Source: Elusimicrobiota bacterium (lineage in GTDB: Bacteria; Elusimicrobiota; Elusimicrobia; UBA1565; UBA9628). Taken from it: a stretch of 64,000 nt of DNA. This document shows positions 16,090-25,224 of this stretch, piece after piece (position 1 is the stretch's first letter; every line of letters starts with the position of its first letter). Below the pieces are notes generated by a model. It saw only the letters and a list, made by a program, of their open reading frames with translations. It was not told where the DNA came from and did not search any database. The stretch is from NCBI GenBank assembly GCA_016218545.1, contig JACRDQ010000001.1, positions 1-64,000 of the forward strand, given 5' to 3'. The position numbers were made by a program, and so were the translations under genes.

Positions 16090-17727
16090 TCAGCGCAGGC
16101 GCAGTTGCGCCCCGGCGTCCCGGCCCAGGAACAGCCCGGGGGTCTGCTCCCGGTTGTCGCGTCTGGCCTTGTCCTGCACGTTGGGGCGCAGATACTCGTA
16201 GAGCCCCTTCACGGTCACGCCGCCGGACTCGTCTTGGGCCGCGCCGTTCAAACCGTGCAGGAAGTAATAAGTGAAGAGACCATGCCCTTGGTCCTCGTCT
16301 GTCCCCGATGTCTGTCCGGCATCGGCCGCGGTCATGGAGACGATGTTCTCCGGCGCCTGCCGGCCTGGGTCGACCACGGGGACGAGGGGCCGGAGCCCCT
16401 TGGCGAGGACGGACCTGCCGCCCGTGCCTGAGAAGCAGGAATCCAGGGCGACCACCACGGTCTTGGCCTTGAGTCCGCCGAGCTTCTCGTAGAGCCGTGA
16501 GAGGGGATAGGCGGTGTCGGCCAGGTACTGCGGGTCGCCGTCAGCGGGGACGAGATAGGCCTGGCCGGTCTCCGGCTCAGGCGCGCCGTGGCCGGAGTAG
16601 TAGAACAGGACCGTGGACTCCTCAGAGACGCTGCGCGGCAGCCAGGTCTCCAACGTCTTGACGATGCCTGCCTTCGTGGCCTTGGACCCGAGCAGGGAGA
16701 CGATGTTGCGCTCCGGGAAGCCGAGGGCCGCCAGATGGGCGCGCACGGCGTGGGCGTCTCGGGAGGCGAAGCGGGCCTCAGGCAGGTCCGCGTAGCTCTC
16801 GATGCCCACCACCACGGCGAACTTGCGGTCGTCGGTCGGCCGGCTGTACCCGGGTTTGTCGGCGTCCGAGACAGCGGGCTTGGGCGCGGGGGCGGGCTTG
16901 GGCGCGGCCGGCGCAGGAGCGCGCTTGCCGGCCAAAGAATCCTCGTAATCCGCCAGGATGCGCGCGGCCTCCTTGTGGCCCCGGGTCTCGGCTAGAACCC
17001 TCGCGGTCTGGCCGGCCAAGGACTTGAGCTTGGGATCGGCGCCGTAGAGGAGCAGCATGCGCACTGTCGCTGCACGACCCTGCACCGCCGCGTTCATGAG
17101 CGCGGTCAATCCGAACTTCTTGTCCTGTGCGTTCAGGTCCTTGGTAGAGCGGGAGATGATGGAGTTCACGAGGTCGTCATCGCCGCTGTTGGCGGCCCAC
17201 ATCAGCGCGGTTTGCCCGTGGCCGTCGGTGACCGAGATGTCGGCGCCGCGGCGCAGGAGCTCCCGCGCGATATCCCCCTTCCCGTGCGCCGCCCGCAGGA
17301 AGGGGGTGTCCCCGTCCTTGCCCCGCGCATTGACGTCCGCTCCGGCGTCCAGCAGCATGGTCACCGCCTTGCGGTAGGACGCGCTGGAAGCCTTGCCGCC
17401 GCTGAGGAGGATGGCGTTGAGGAGCGGCGTGTCGCCTCTCGAGTCCTTGGCATCTACGTCCGGCCGCCGCTCGAGGACCAGGCCCAGGAGCCGGACATCG
17501 TTGGTCCAGGAGAGGAATGAGATCGCCTTGAGCAGGATGGTGTCTCCGTAGGAGTCGCGGGCGTTGATATCCCGGACCGAGGGCAGCAGCCTGACAGCCT
17601 CATCGGAGCGCCCTTCCATGATATGCTCGCAGACCGCCTGGGCGGCGGCATCCTTGCCCGCGGCCGACTCGGGAGGCAAGGCCAGGAGCGTGAGGATCGA
17701 CAGCAGCAATGGAACGCGACAGCGCAT
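16090..17727 (-). CDS. Secreted ankyrin-repeat caspase-family protein (peptidase C14)
   Basis: 545 residues. A signal peptide ends near ESAAG. Residues about 40-270 hold five to six ankyrin repeats (DSRGDTPLLNA, DGDTPFLRAA, HGQTALMWAA, GLTALMNAA). A Pro/Ala/Lys linker follows near 275-300. The C-terminal domain is a caspase-like fold: the catalytic His is in YYSGHGAPE and the catalytic Cys in ALDSCFSG. Ankyrin repeats probably bind a partner and the protease cleaves after a specific residue that cannot be predicted. The start has a strong AGGAGG site. It lies 20 bp downstream of carB on the same strand and is flanked by the two copies of the carB 3' end, so it looks inserted there. Confidence 0.85.
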   Translation of the reverse strand: MRCRVPLLLSILTLLALPPESAAGKDAAAQAVCEHIMEGRSDEAVRLLPSVRDINARDSYGDTILLKAISFLSWTNDVRLLGLVLERRPDVDAKDSRGDTPLLNAILLSGGKASSASYRKAVTMLLDAGADVNARGKDGDTPFLRAAHGKGDIARELLRRGADISVTDGHGQTALMWAANSGDDDLVNSIISRSTKDLNAQDKKFGLTALMNAAVQGRAATVRMLLLYGADPKLKSLAGQTARVLAETRGHKEAARILADYEDSLAGKRAPAPAAPKPAPAPKPAVSDADKPGYSRPTDDRKFAVVVGIESYADLPEARFASRDAHAVRAHLAALGFPERNIVSLLGSKATKAGIVKTLETWLPRSVSEESTVLFYYSGHGAPEPETGQAYLVPADGDPQYLADTAYPLSRLYEKLGGLKAKTVVVALDSCFSGTGGRSVLAKGLRPLVPVVDPGRQAPENIVSMTAADAGQTSGTDEDQGHGLFTYYFLHGLNGAAQDESGGVTVKGLYEYLRPNVQDKARRDNREQTPGLFLGRDAGAQLRLR

Positions 17728-17747
17728 GGCCGGCCCTCCTGTTCTCT

Positions 17748-20700
17748 TCACGTTCGGACGTACTCCTGCCAGGCCTTGATGACGGGCTCCTTGGCGCGCT
17801 TGCGGAAGACCGACTCCACGATGCGCTTGGCCTGCTGGATGTTCGTCACCAGGGGCACGCCGAAGTCGGCCGCAGCCCTGCGGATGCGGTAGCCGTTGGT
17901 GAGCTCCTCGGTCCGGTAGTCCTTGGGGATGTTGACCACGAGGTCCACCCCGCCGGCGCTGATGTGGCGGTCCGCGGTGTTGTCCCCGCCGGACAGGGGC
18001 CAGTCCACGGCCTTGACGTCGAGGCCCTGGGCCTTGAGGTAGGCCGCGGTCCCGGGGGTGCCCAGGAGCTCGACTCCGAGCTCGGCCAGGGCTCGGGCAG
18101 ATGGGAGGAAGTCCGCCTTGCTCTCCTGCGGTCCGGTGGAAAGCAGGACTTTCTTCAGGGGGAACCTGAAGCCCACGGCGGTCAGGGCCTTGAGGAACGC
18201 CTCCTCGAAGTCGTCGCCCAGGCAGGCCACCTCGCCGGTCGAGGCCATCTCCACGGACAGGGTGGGGTCGGCGCCTTTCAAGCGCGTGAAAGAGAACTGC
18301 GGGGCCTTCACCCCGACGTAGTCCACGTGGAAGGGGTCCTGCTTGGGCGGCGGCACGGGCCAGTCGAGCATGACCTTGGCGGCGAGCTCGATGAGGTTGG
18401 TGCCGCAGACCTTGGAGACGAAGGGGAAGCTCCGCGAGGCGCGCAGGTTGCACTCGATGACGCTGACCTCGTTGTCCTTGGCGAGGAACTGGATGTTGAA
18501 CGGCCCGTGGATGGCCAGGGCCTTGGCCACGCGGCCGGCGATGCCCTGGACCTGGCGCACGGTCTCGAGGTAGGTCCGCTGGGGCGGCACCACCATGGTG
18601 GCGTCGCCGGAGTGTACGCCCGCGTTCTCCACGTGCTCGGTGAGGACCGAGGCGAGGATCTCGCCCTGCCGCGCCACCCCGTCGAGCTCGACCTCCTTGG
18701 CTCCCAGGATGAACTTGCTCAGGACCACGGGGTGCTCGGGCGAGACCCGGGCGGCCTTCTCGAGGAAGCGGCGCAGCTCCGAGTCGTCCATGGCCACGGC
18801 CATGGCGGCTCCGGAGAGCACGTAGGAGGGCCGGACCAGCACGGGGTAGCCGACGCGGCGCGCGAAGAGGGCCGCCTCCTCGATCGTGGAGAGTTCGCTC
18901 CACGGCGGCTGGGCGACCCCGAGCCGGTCGAGGAGCTGGGAGAACTTGTGGCGGTCCTCGGCCATGTCGATGGACTCGGCCGTCGTGCCCAGGATGCGCA
19001 CCCCGGCCTTGGCCAGGGCCAGGGCCAGGTTGTTGGCGGACTGGCCGCCCACGGACAGGATCGCTCCGAGCGGCCGCTCCCGCTCGCAGATCTCCAGCAC
19101 GGTCTCAAGGGTGAGCTCCTCGAAGTAGAGGCGGTCGCACTCGTCGAAGTCGGTGGACACGGTCTCGGGGTTGCAGTTGACGAGCACCACGCCCAGGCCG
19201 AGGCGCCGCAGGGTCTTGACCGTGTTGACGCAGCACCAGTCGAACTCCACGGAGCTGCCGATGCGGTAGGCGCCGGAGCCCAGCACCAGGACCGGGGGCC
19301 GCGGCTCGGGCTGGACGTCGTCCTCGGAGCCGGCGTAGGTGAGGTAGAGGTAGTTGGTCTTGGCCGGGTACTCCGCGGCCAGGGTGTCGATCTGCTTGAC
19401 GAAGGGCCGGATCCCCAGGCGGCTGCGCAGGGCGGCCACCGCGGCGGGGGTCGCGCCGCAGGCCCCGGCGACCTGGCGGTCCGAGAAGCCCAGGCGCTTG
19501 GCGCGGCGCAGGAGCTGCTCCGAGGGTTCCCGGCTCCCTTGCGCCAGGCTCTTCTCGACCAAGGCGATGTTGGCGATCTTGGCGAGGAACCAGGGGTCGA
19601 TGTGCGAGAGCTCGGCCACGGCCGGGATGGTCATGCCGTCGCGCAAGCCCTGGTACACGGCGAAGATGCGCTCGTCCGTGGGCCGCCGGATCTCCTCGGC
19701 CACGTCCTCGAAGGAGATGTCCGCCCCGCCGGCCAGGCCGTCGGCGCCGATGTCGAGCATGCGCAGTCCTTTCTGGAGGGCCTCCTCGAAGGTCCGGCCC
19801 ACGGCCATGACCTCGCCCACGGACTTCATGCCCGAGTCGATGGTCTTGGTCACCTTGGGGAACTTCTTGAGGTCCCAGCGCGGGATCTTGACCACCAGGT
19901 AGTCGAGTGCGGGCTCGAAGCAGGCCTTGGTGGCCCGGGTGACGGCGTTGTCGATGTCGAGGAGGGTCTTGTCCAGGGCGAGCTTGGCCGCCACCGAGGC
20001 CAGGGGGTAGCCCGTGGCCTTGGAGGCCAGAGCGGAGCTCCGGGAGAGCCGGGCGTTCACCTCGATGACGCGGTAGTCGCCGGTCCTGGGGTCGAGGGCG
20101 TACTGGACGTTGCACTCTCCCACGATGCCCAGGTGGCGGACCACGCGGATGGCGATCGCGCGCAGGCGGTGGTATTCCTCATTGGTCAGGGTCTGGGAGG
20201 GCGCGACCACGATGCTCTCCCCGGTGTGGATGCCCAGGGGGTCGAGGTTCTCCATGTTGCAGACCGTGATGCAGTTGTCCACGCGGTCCCGCACGACCTC
20301 GTACTCGACCTCCTTCCAGCCCAGGAGGAACTCCTCGACGAGGACCTGCTCGGCGTGCGCGAGGGCGGCCCCGGCGCGGGCCGTGAGCTCGCTCTCGTCC
20401 GTGCACAGCCCCGAGCCGAGGCCGCCGAGGGCGTAGGCGATGCGGATCATGACCGGGTAGCCGATCTCCGCGGCCGCGGCCCTGGCCTCCTCCACCGACG
20501 AGGCGGCCCGGCTGCGCGGGGTGAGGACCCCGATCTCGCGCAGGCGCGAGACGAAGCGGTCGCGGTCCTCGGTGTCCTCGATGGCCGACACCGGCGTGCC
20601 GAGCACCCGGATGCCCGCGCGCTCGAGGACCCCGGAGCGCGAGAGCGCGACCCCGCAGTTGAGCGCGGTCTGGCCTCCGAAGGAGAGGAGGATGCCGTCC

Positions 20701-20939
20701 GGCCTTTCGCGCTCGATGACCTGGCCGACGTAGGCCGGGGTGACCGGGAGGAAGTACACGCGGTCCGCGAAGCCCTCGGAGGTCTGGTTGGTGGCGATGT
20801 TGGGGTTGACGAGGACCGTGGCGACTCCTTCCTCCTTCAAGGCCTTGATGGCCTGGCTGCCCGAGTAGTCGAACTCCCCGGCCTCGCCGATCTTGAGCGC
20901 GCCCGAGCCCAGCACCAGCACTTTCTTCGGGAGGGTCAT
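17748..20939 (-). CDS. carB: Carbamoyl-phosphate synthase large subunit
   Basis: Makes carbamoyl phosphate from bicarbonate, ammonia (from CarA) and two ATP, for arginine and pyrimidine synthesis. 1063 residues, the normal length, with two homologous ATP-grasp halves (GSGALKIGEAGEFDYSG at the N-terminus and GSGAYRIGSSVEFDW near the middle) and a C-terminal MGS-like regulatory domain (LLSTGPQESK onward). The ATG at 20939 overlaps the carA stop (ATGA), giving tight coupling of the two subunits. Part of its 3' end is duplicated at 16000-16071. Confidence 0.97.
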   Translation of the reverse strand: MTLPKKVLVLGSGALKIGEAGEFDYSGSQAIKALKEEGVATVLVNPNIATNQTSEGFADRVYFLPVTPAYVGQVIERERPDGILLSFGGQTALNCGVALSRSGVLERAGIRVLGTPVSAIEDTEDRDRFVSRLREIGVLTPRSRAASSVEEARAAAAEIGYPVMIRIAYALGGLGSGLCTDESELTARAGAALAHAEQVLVEEFLLGWKEVEYEVVRDRVDNCITVCNMENLDPLGIHTGESIVVAPSQTLTNEEYHRLRAIAIRVVRHLGIVGECNVQYALDPRTGDYRVIEVNARLSRSSALASKATGYPLASVAAKLALDKTLLDIDNAVTRATKACFEPALDYLVVKIPRWDLKKFPKVTKTIDSGMKSVGEVMAVGRTFEEALQKGLRMLDIGADGLAGGADISFEDVAEEIRRPTDERIFAVYQGLRDGMTIPAVAELSHIDPWFLAKIANIALVEKSLAQGSREPSEQLLRRAKRLGFSDRQVAGACGATPAAVAALRSRLGIRPFVKQIDTLAAEYPAKTNYLYLTYAGSEDDVQPEPRPPVLVLGSGAYRIGSSVEFDWCCVNTVKTLRRLGLGVVLVNCNPETVSTDFDECDRLYFEELTLETVLEICERERPLGAILSVGGQSANNLALALAKAGVRILGTTAESIDMAEDRHKFSQLLDRLGVAQPPWSELSTIEEAALFARRVGYPVLVRPSYVLSGAAMAVAMDDSELRRFLEKAARVSPEHPVVLSKFILGAKEVELDGVARQGEILASVLTEHVENAGVHSGDATMVVPPQRTYLETVRQVQGIAGRVAKALAIHGPFNIQFLAKDNEVSVIECNLRASRSFPFVSKVCGTNLIELAAKVMLDWPVPPPKQDPFHVDYVGVKAPQFSFTRLKGADPTLSVEMASTGEVACLGDDFEEAFLKALTAVGFRFPLKKVLLSTGPQESKADFLPSARALAELGVELLGTPGTAAYLKAQGLDVKAVDWPLSGGDNTADRHISAGGVDLVVNIPKDYRTEELTNGYRIRRAAADFGVPLVTNIQQAKRIVESVFRKRAKEPVIKAWQEYVRT

Positions 20940-22069
20940 AGCAGGGCCGTGAACTCGTCGAAGAGGTGGCCCGTGTCCACCGGGCCCGGCATGGCTTCGG
21001 GGTGGAACTGGACGCTCATGTACGGCTTGGAGCGGTGGCGCAGGCCCTCGTTGGTCCCGTCGTTGAGGTTCGTGAACCACGGCTCCCAGCCGTCCGGCAG
21101 GCGCTCGGTGTCCACGGCGTAGCCGTGGTTCTGGGAGGTGATGAAGCAGCGCTGGGTGCCTTCCAGGCGGCAGGGCTGGTTCTGGCCGCGGTGGCCGAAC
21201 TTGAGCTTGTAGGTCCGGCCTCCGTCGGCCAGGGCCAGGATCTGGTTGCCGAGGCAGATGCCGAAGACGGGCTTGCCCGTGGCCAGGGCCTTCTTGGCGT
21301 TGTCGATCGTGGCCTTGCAGTCCAGCGGGTCACCCGGCCCGTTGGAGAAGAGGAAGCCGTCCGCGTCGAGGGCGGAGGCGTCGAAGTCCCAGGGCACGCG
21401 CAGGACGCGGGTCTTGCGGGAGAGGAGGCTGCGGATGATGGTGTTCTTGCACCCGCAGTCCACCAGGGCCACGGTCTTGGGCCCGTCGCCGTAGGACTTG
21501 ACCTCGGAGACGGAGACCTCGCTGACGAGGTGCCTGGGGGGCAGGACCACCGAGGCGGAGGGCTTGTCCGTGATGACGCCGGCCATGGGGCCCCGGCTGC
21601 GCAGGTGCTTGGTGAGCGCCCGGGTGTCGATCCCCTCGATGCCCGGGACCTCGGCCTCCACGAGCAGGTCGGAGAGGCCCCGCGCCGCGGTCCAGTGGTG
21701 GTGGTACTGCGAGTACTCGGAGACCACGAGCCCCTCGAGGTGGATGCGGCCGGACTCGTAGAAGGTGGAGAGCTCGGCCGCGAACTCGGCCGGCACGCCG
21801 TAGTTGCCGATGAGGGGATAGGTGAGGGCGAGGATCTGTCCCCGGTACGACGGGTCCGTGAAGCTCTCCGGATAGCCCACCATGCCGGTGTTGAAGACCA
21901 CCTCCCCGCAGGAAGGCCGGCGCGCGCCGAAGGACCGGCCTTGGAACGAGGTCCCGTCCTCAAGGACCAGGTAGGCGTCCGGGGCGTCGAAGGGGGGTTC
22001 GGGAGAGAGGGCGCGGCCCTGGGAAGGGAGTGCCCCGGGGCAGGGACGCTCCAGGGTCTCTCGGCGCAT
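20936..22069 (-). CDS. carA: Carbamoyl-phosphate synthase small subunit (glutaminase)
   Basis: Hydrolyses glutamine and channels ammonia to CarB. 377 residues; the class I amidotransferase triad is visible (Cys in FGICLGNQ, His in VQFHPEA with the following Glu). The N-terminal CPSase domain carries the GEVVFNTGMVGYPE motif. About 25 residues precede the usual family start. An in-frame TTG at 22072 is possible, but the ATG at 22069 lies 7 nt after a TAGAAT box and is preferred. It is the head of carAB and diverges from the gene at 22105 with only 35 bp between start codons. Confidence 0.95.
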   Translation of the reverse strand: MRRETLERPCPGALPSQGRALSPEPPFDAPDAYLVLEDGTSFQGRSFGARRPSCGEVVFNTGMVGYPESFTDPSYRGQILALTYPLIGNYGVPAEFAAELSTFYESGRIHLEGLVVSEYSQYHHHWTAARGLSDLLVEAEVPGIEGIDTRALTKHLRSRGPMAGVITDKPSASVVLPPRHLVSEVSVSEVKSYGDGPKTVALVDCGCKNTIIRSLLSRKTRVLRVPWDFDASALDADGFLFSNGPGDPLDCKATIDNAKKALATGKPVFGICLGNQILALADGGRTYKLKFGHRGQNQPCRLEGTQRCFITSQNHGYAVDTERLPDGWEPWFTNLNDGTNEGLRHRSKPYMSVQFHPEAMPGPVDTGHLFDEFTALL

Positions 22070-22076
22070 CAAGGAG

Positions 22077-22082
22077 ATTCTA
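22077..22082 (-). promoter_or_regulatory. -10 box TAGAAT, leaderless start of carA
   Basis: On the minus strand TAGAAT ends 7 nt before the carA ATG. The opposing -10 box at 22093-22098 lies only 10 bp away, so the two promoters overlap and may interfere. Confidence 0.5.
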
Positions 22083-22092
22083 CGAAAAATTG

Positions 22093-22098
22093 TAGGAT
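22093..22098 (+). promoter_or_regulatory. -10 box TAGGAT, leaderless start at 22105
   Basis: TAGGAT ends 6 nt before the ATG at 22105. Confidence 0.45.
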
Positions 22099-22104
22099 GT
22101 GGCC

Positions 22105-22686
22105 ATGAGAAAGACAGGGCTCAGCCTCGCTCTCGCCGCGCTCGCGCTCCTGCCCGCGGAGGCCCGCGCGGCCTACCAGGTCACGCAGGTCGACGAGTCC
22201 GACCTCACCGGCCCCTGCTTCGTCAACGGCCAGGCCTGCGTCTCGGCCAAGACCGGGACCGTGCTCCAGATCTTCGGGGGGGAGAGCCTCCACGTGTACA
22301 AGAAGGGCGACGCTTATCAGGTCGACTCCTACCGCGCTGCCGAGCCCTTCCGAGCCGAGGCCCTGCTGGGCTCCAAACCCTTCCGGACCATCGAGGAGCT
22401 CAACCGGCACCTCTCGGGCCAGGGCTTCAAGAAGCTCGGGGAAGGAGAGCTCACGGCCGAGAACCAGCTCGACCGCAGGCGCACGGGCGTGGTGCTCGAG
22501 CGCTTGACCGGGGTGGACATGCTCCTGCGCAAGGAGGGGGGCTCCTACTCCGCCGTCCACTACGAGTTCACCAGGATATTCGTCAAGGACGCCAAGCGCG
22601 AGACCTTCTCCTTCAAGACCCTCGACGAGGTCAATGACCACGTCCTCAAGACCGCCCGCCGCTTCCGGAGCGCCAGCTCCTTCTGA
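22105..22686 (+). CDS. Secreted protein of unknown function
   Basis: 193 residues with a signal peptide ending at ARAAYQ. Two similar halves can be seen: each has a YKKGDAYQVDSYRAAEPF or KEGGSYSAVHYEFTR-type strand followed by a FRTIEELNRHL or SFKTLDEVNDHV helix, which suggests an internal duplication of a small alpha/beta unit. A cysteine pair (CFVNGQAC) may form a disulfide. No known family recognised. Start chosen by a TAGGAT box 6 nt upstream. Transcribed away from carAB. Confidence 0.6.
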   Translation: MRKTGLSLALAALALLPAEARAAYQVTQVDESDLTGPCFVNGQACVSAKTGTVLQIFGGESLHVYKKGDAYQVDSYRAAEPFRAEALLGSKPFRTIEELNRHLSGQGFKKLGEGELTAENQLDRRRTGVVLERLTGVDMLLRKEGGSYSAVHYEFTRIFVKDAKRETFSFKTLDEVNDHVLKTARRFRSASSF

Positions 22687-22692
22687 GGCATA

Positions 22693-22713
22693 GGGCCCAG
22701 ACAGGCTTGGGCC
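22693..22713 (+). terminator. Possible hairpin terminator after the 22.1 kb gene
   Basis: GGCCCA and TGGGCC form a 6-bp stem with an 8-nt loop, 8 bp after the stop codon; a run of As, not Ts, follows. Weak. Confidence 0.25.
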
Positions 22714-22769
22714 GAAAAACCGCGCTTCCAGGTGCCGAAGGTCCGATAGGGACCGGGGGCCTCCGGCCG

Positions 22770-22775
22770 TATAAT
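22770..22775 (+). promoter_or_regulatory. -10 box TATAAT, leaderless start at 22783
   Basis: Perfect TATAAT ending 7 nt before the ATG at 22783; no clear -35. Confidence 0.55.
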
Positions 22776-22782
22776 ATCCCCC

Positions 22783-24939
22783 ATGCGAAACCTCACCCGC
22801 GCCTTGGCCATGGCTCTGGCCTGCTGCCTCGCTTCCGAGCCCGGCATCGCCGCAGCCCAGACCGTGCGGCCGCGCGTCCAATCTCCGGTCAACGCCGGCA
22901 TGTCCGGCGTCCCAGGCGCCGCTGCCCAGGCGGGCCGCGTCCCGGGCTCGGACCTGCGCCTGCCGTTCTCGTCCCTGCCGGTCTCCTTCTCCGTGCTCCC
23001 CAGCCTGCAGCCTGCGCCCTTGCAGGAGACGGCTGCGTCCGCCGGACCGGTCGTCACGCCTGACATCCCGCCTGCCGCGGTCCCTGCGGCGAGCGTCCCT
23101 CAGAGCGTCTCCAAGACCGCCGAGGTCCTGGCTCCGGCTCTGACCGAGGTCTCCCGGACCATCGCGGGCCAGGCGCAGTCCTTGTCCGAGGCTCCGGCCG
23201 AGGGTGCCAGGTTGACCGCGGCGGCCCAGTTCAACAGGCTCACCGGCGAGCGCTGGGCCCAGCCGGGCGAGGACCTCGACGCCGCTCCCGAGGCCTCGAA
23301 GGACTCCTCCTCCGGCCAGGGCCTCACGGCTCCGGAGGCCCGGCCTGCCAAGGGCTCGGCCGCCGGGACCCCGGCTCCTGTGAAGGAGCCTGAGGCCGGC
23401 CAGGCCAAGAAGGGCTGGTTCCAGGTCTTCAAGGAGCCCGAGCGCAACAAGTCCTTCTGGCGCTATGTCTCGGGCTACGCGGTCTACATCTTCGGCATCG
23501 AGATGTACGTCGTGGGCCTGCCCTACCTCATCTCCTCCTTCACCCGGAACCTGCTCCGGGAGAACAACGACAGCCGCCTGGCCGGAGAGGAGGCCGTGCG
23601 CGACCTCATCCGGGAGAACCGGAGCATGGCGCGCATCGCGCACTGGGTGGCGCAGGCCTTCAGCTACGCCAGCACCCCGATCTTCACCCGGAACCCGGAG
23701 GGCGGCCCGAGGAAGTGGCTCGTGCGGTCCTTCCTCATCCGCTCGGCCATCATCATGCTCATCCCGACGCTCTTCTTCGCCTCCGGGCTCTTCTCCCTGC
23801 AGGCGGCGCTCTGGACCCTCTTCGGGCTCATCGCGGTCCAGTCGTTCTTCCAGGGGCTCTCCGTCACCATGGAGAGCGCGGCCACGGCCCGCATCATGGG
23901 CGACGCGAGCGTGACGGATTCGGAGCGCACCAAGGCCAACTCGATCCTGACCTTCCTCGGCGCCCTGGTGGCCATCATCGGCCCGGCCCTGGCAGGCCAG
24001 ATCTCGCTCGTGCAGGAGCTCTTCGGCAAGACCGGGGTGGGCGGGGCCGTCATCTACGGCATCTACGGCATCGCGGCCGGGATCGCGGGCCTCATCTACG
24101 CGACCATCAGCATCATCGGCAGGAGGGCCAAGGACGCCAAGGCCGCGGCCCCGGAGGAGGCTCCGGCGAAGAAGCCCTTCTCCCTCAAGGGCCTGGGCCG
24201 GGACCTCTACACGGCCCTGCGCGACGGCATCAAGCTCGTGTTCCAGAACAGGTTCCTGCGCACCATGACCCTCCTCACCCTGGTCATCTCGCTCTTCTCC
24301 GACCCCCTGGTCTTCAACGTGCTGCCGGAGTTCGTGGAGGGCCTCATCGCGGCCCAGTCCGGCGCCGTGGGCGCCATCATGAAGGTCCCGGTGATCGGCT
24401 GGTTCCTCAAGGGGCTCACGAGCACGCCCATGGGCTACTACGGCATGCTCGTGGCCTTCTTCAGCGCCGGGAACATCCTCGCCACGGTCCTCATGGAGCC
24501 CATGAAGAGGCTCTTCCAGAAGCTCGGGTTCAAGAACGAGGAGTCCCTGTCCATCCCGTTCTTCCTCGTGAGCGTGCTCGAGGTCCCGGTCTTCTGGGCC
24601 CTCATCAGCGCGACCTCGATGTGGGCCGTGCTCGGGTTCTACGGGTTGAGCGCCCTGGTGACGGGATTCGCGGCCATCCTCCTGGCCGGCCTCCACCAGA
24701 AGGCCCTGGGCAAGTACTCGGACAGCCAGATCACCAAGATCCTGGCGGCCGAGTCCCTGCTGGGCATCCTGGCGGCCATCCTGTCCACGTACCTCTACGG
24801 GTTCGCCTTGGGCGGCATCCCGATCGCCACCGCGCTGCTCATGGCGGCCGGCGCGATCTCGGTGCTGGGCGTGCTGAGGATCGCGGCACCCTGGCTCTTC
24901 TTCTCCAAGGCGGAGCGCCAGGGCGGGACCGCGAAGTGA
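22783..24939 (+). CDS. Polytopic membrane transporter-like protein (MFS-type) with signal peptide and long Pro/Ala-rich N-terminus
   Basis: 718 residues. Residues 1-27 are a signal peptide (ending GIAAAQ); residues 28-210 are low-complexity Ala/Pro/Ser/Gly with short helices; from about 225 the protein is a membrane domain of roughly 10-12 helices, divided by a charged loop (RRAKDAKAAAPEE). The two-bundle layout and the RxxGDAS/ERTKANS segments resemble major facilitator transporters; substrate unknown. A cleavable signal followed by a periplasmic linker ahead of an MFS core is unusual; two other genes in the window have the same layout. A TATAAT box ends 7 nt before the ATG. Confidence 0.65.
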   Translation: MRNLTRALAMALACCLASEPGIAAAQTVRPRVQSPVNAGMSGVPGAAAQAGRVPGSDLRLPFSSLPVSFSVLPSLQPAPLQETAASAGPVVTPDIPPAAVPAASVPQSVSKTAEVLAPALTEVSRTIAGQAQSLSEAPAEGARLTAAAQFNRLTGERWAQPGEDLDAAPEASKDSSSGQGLTAPEARPAKGSAAGTPAPVKEPEAGQAKKGWFQVFKEPERNKSFWRYVSGYAVYIFGIEMYVVGLPYLISSFTRNLLRENNDSRLAGEEAVRDLIRENRSMARIAHWVAQAFSYASTPIFTRNPEGGPRKWLVRSFLIRSAIIMLIPTLFFASGLFSLQAALWTLFGLIAVQSFFQGLSVTMESAATARIMGDASVTDSERTKANSILTFLGALVAIIGPALAGQISLVQELFGKTGVGGAVIYGIYGIAAGIAGLIYATISIIGRRAKDAKAAAPEEAPAKKPFSLKGLGRDLYTALRDGIKLVFQNRFLRTMTLLTLVISLFSDPLVFNVLPEFVEGLIAAQSGAVGAIMKVPVIGWFLKGLTSTPMGYYGMLVAFFSAGNILATVLMEPMKRLFQKLGFKNEESLSIPFFLVSVLEVPVFWALISATSMWAVLGFYGLSALVTGFAAILLAGLHQKALGKYSDSQITKILAAESLLGILAAILSTYLYGFALGGIPIATALLMAAGAISVLGVLRIAAPWLFFSKAERQGGTAK

Positions 24940-24951
24940 CGGAGGCCGGAC

Positions 24952-25212
24952 CTACTGGCCGGAGGGCTCTGCGCCCTTGTCCGCTTCCTGGAGCACGGCG
25001 TCCGCGGCCTGGACCGATTCCGCGGTCGCGGCATTGGTCTTCTTGACCGCGTCCTGGGCCTTCACCACGTCCTGCTGGAGGCCCTGAACGTACTTGGTCA
25101 CGGCCGTGTCTCCGGACTTGGCGTCCGCAGCGGCCTTCTGGACCGCCTGGACCTCGGCTTTCTTGCAGCCCAGGGCCAGGCCGGCGAGCAGCGTCACGAG
25201 CAGGATGCGCAT
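24952..25212 (-). CDS. Small lipoprotein, helical
   Basis: 86 residues. The lipobox LALGCKK gives acylation at the Cys near residue 16; the mature part is one long Ala/Lys/Gln-rich helix with heptad-like spacing (VQAVQKAAADA, VVKAQDAVKKT), reminiscent of Lpp-like or coiled-coil spacer lipoproteins. Function unknown. It has a good AAGGAGAG Shine-Dalgarno site and starts 12 bp after asnS on the same strand, so it is in the asnS transcript. Confidence 0.6.
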   Translation of the reverse strand: MRILLVTLLAGLALGCKKAEVQAVQKAAADAKSGDTAVTKYVQGLQQDVVKAQDAVKKTNAATAESVQAADAVLQEADKGAEPSGQ

Positions 25213-25224
25213 TTTCTCTCCTTA

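Noticed and set aside
17709..21122. Long plus-strand ORF of more than 1100 codons across carB
   Set aside because: It is antisense to carB, a strongly conserved gene, and has a Gly/Val/Glu-rich composition typical of high-GC shadows. No start signal.
22069..22072. TTG at 22072 as the carA start
   Set aside because: ATG at 22069 fits the -10 spacing and is the stronger codon.
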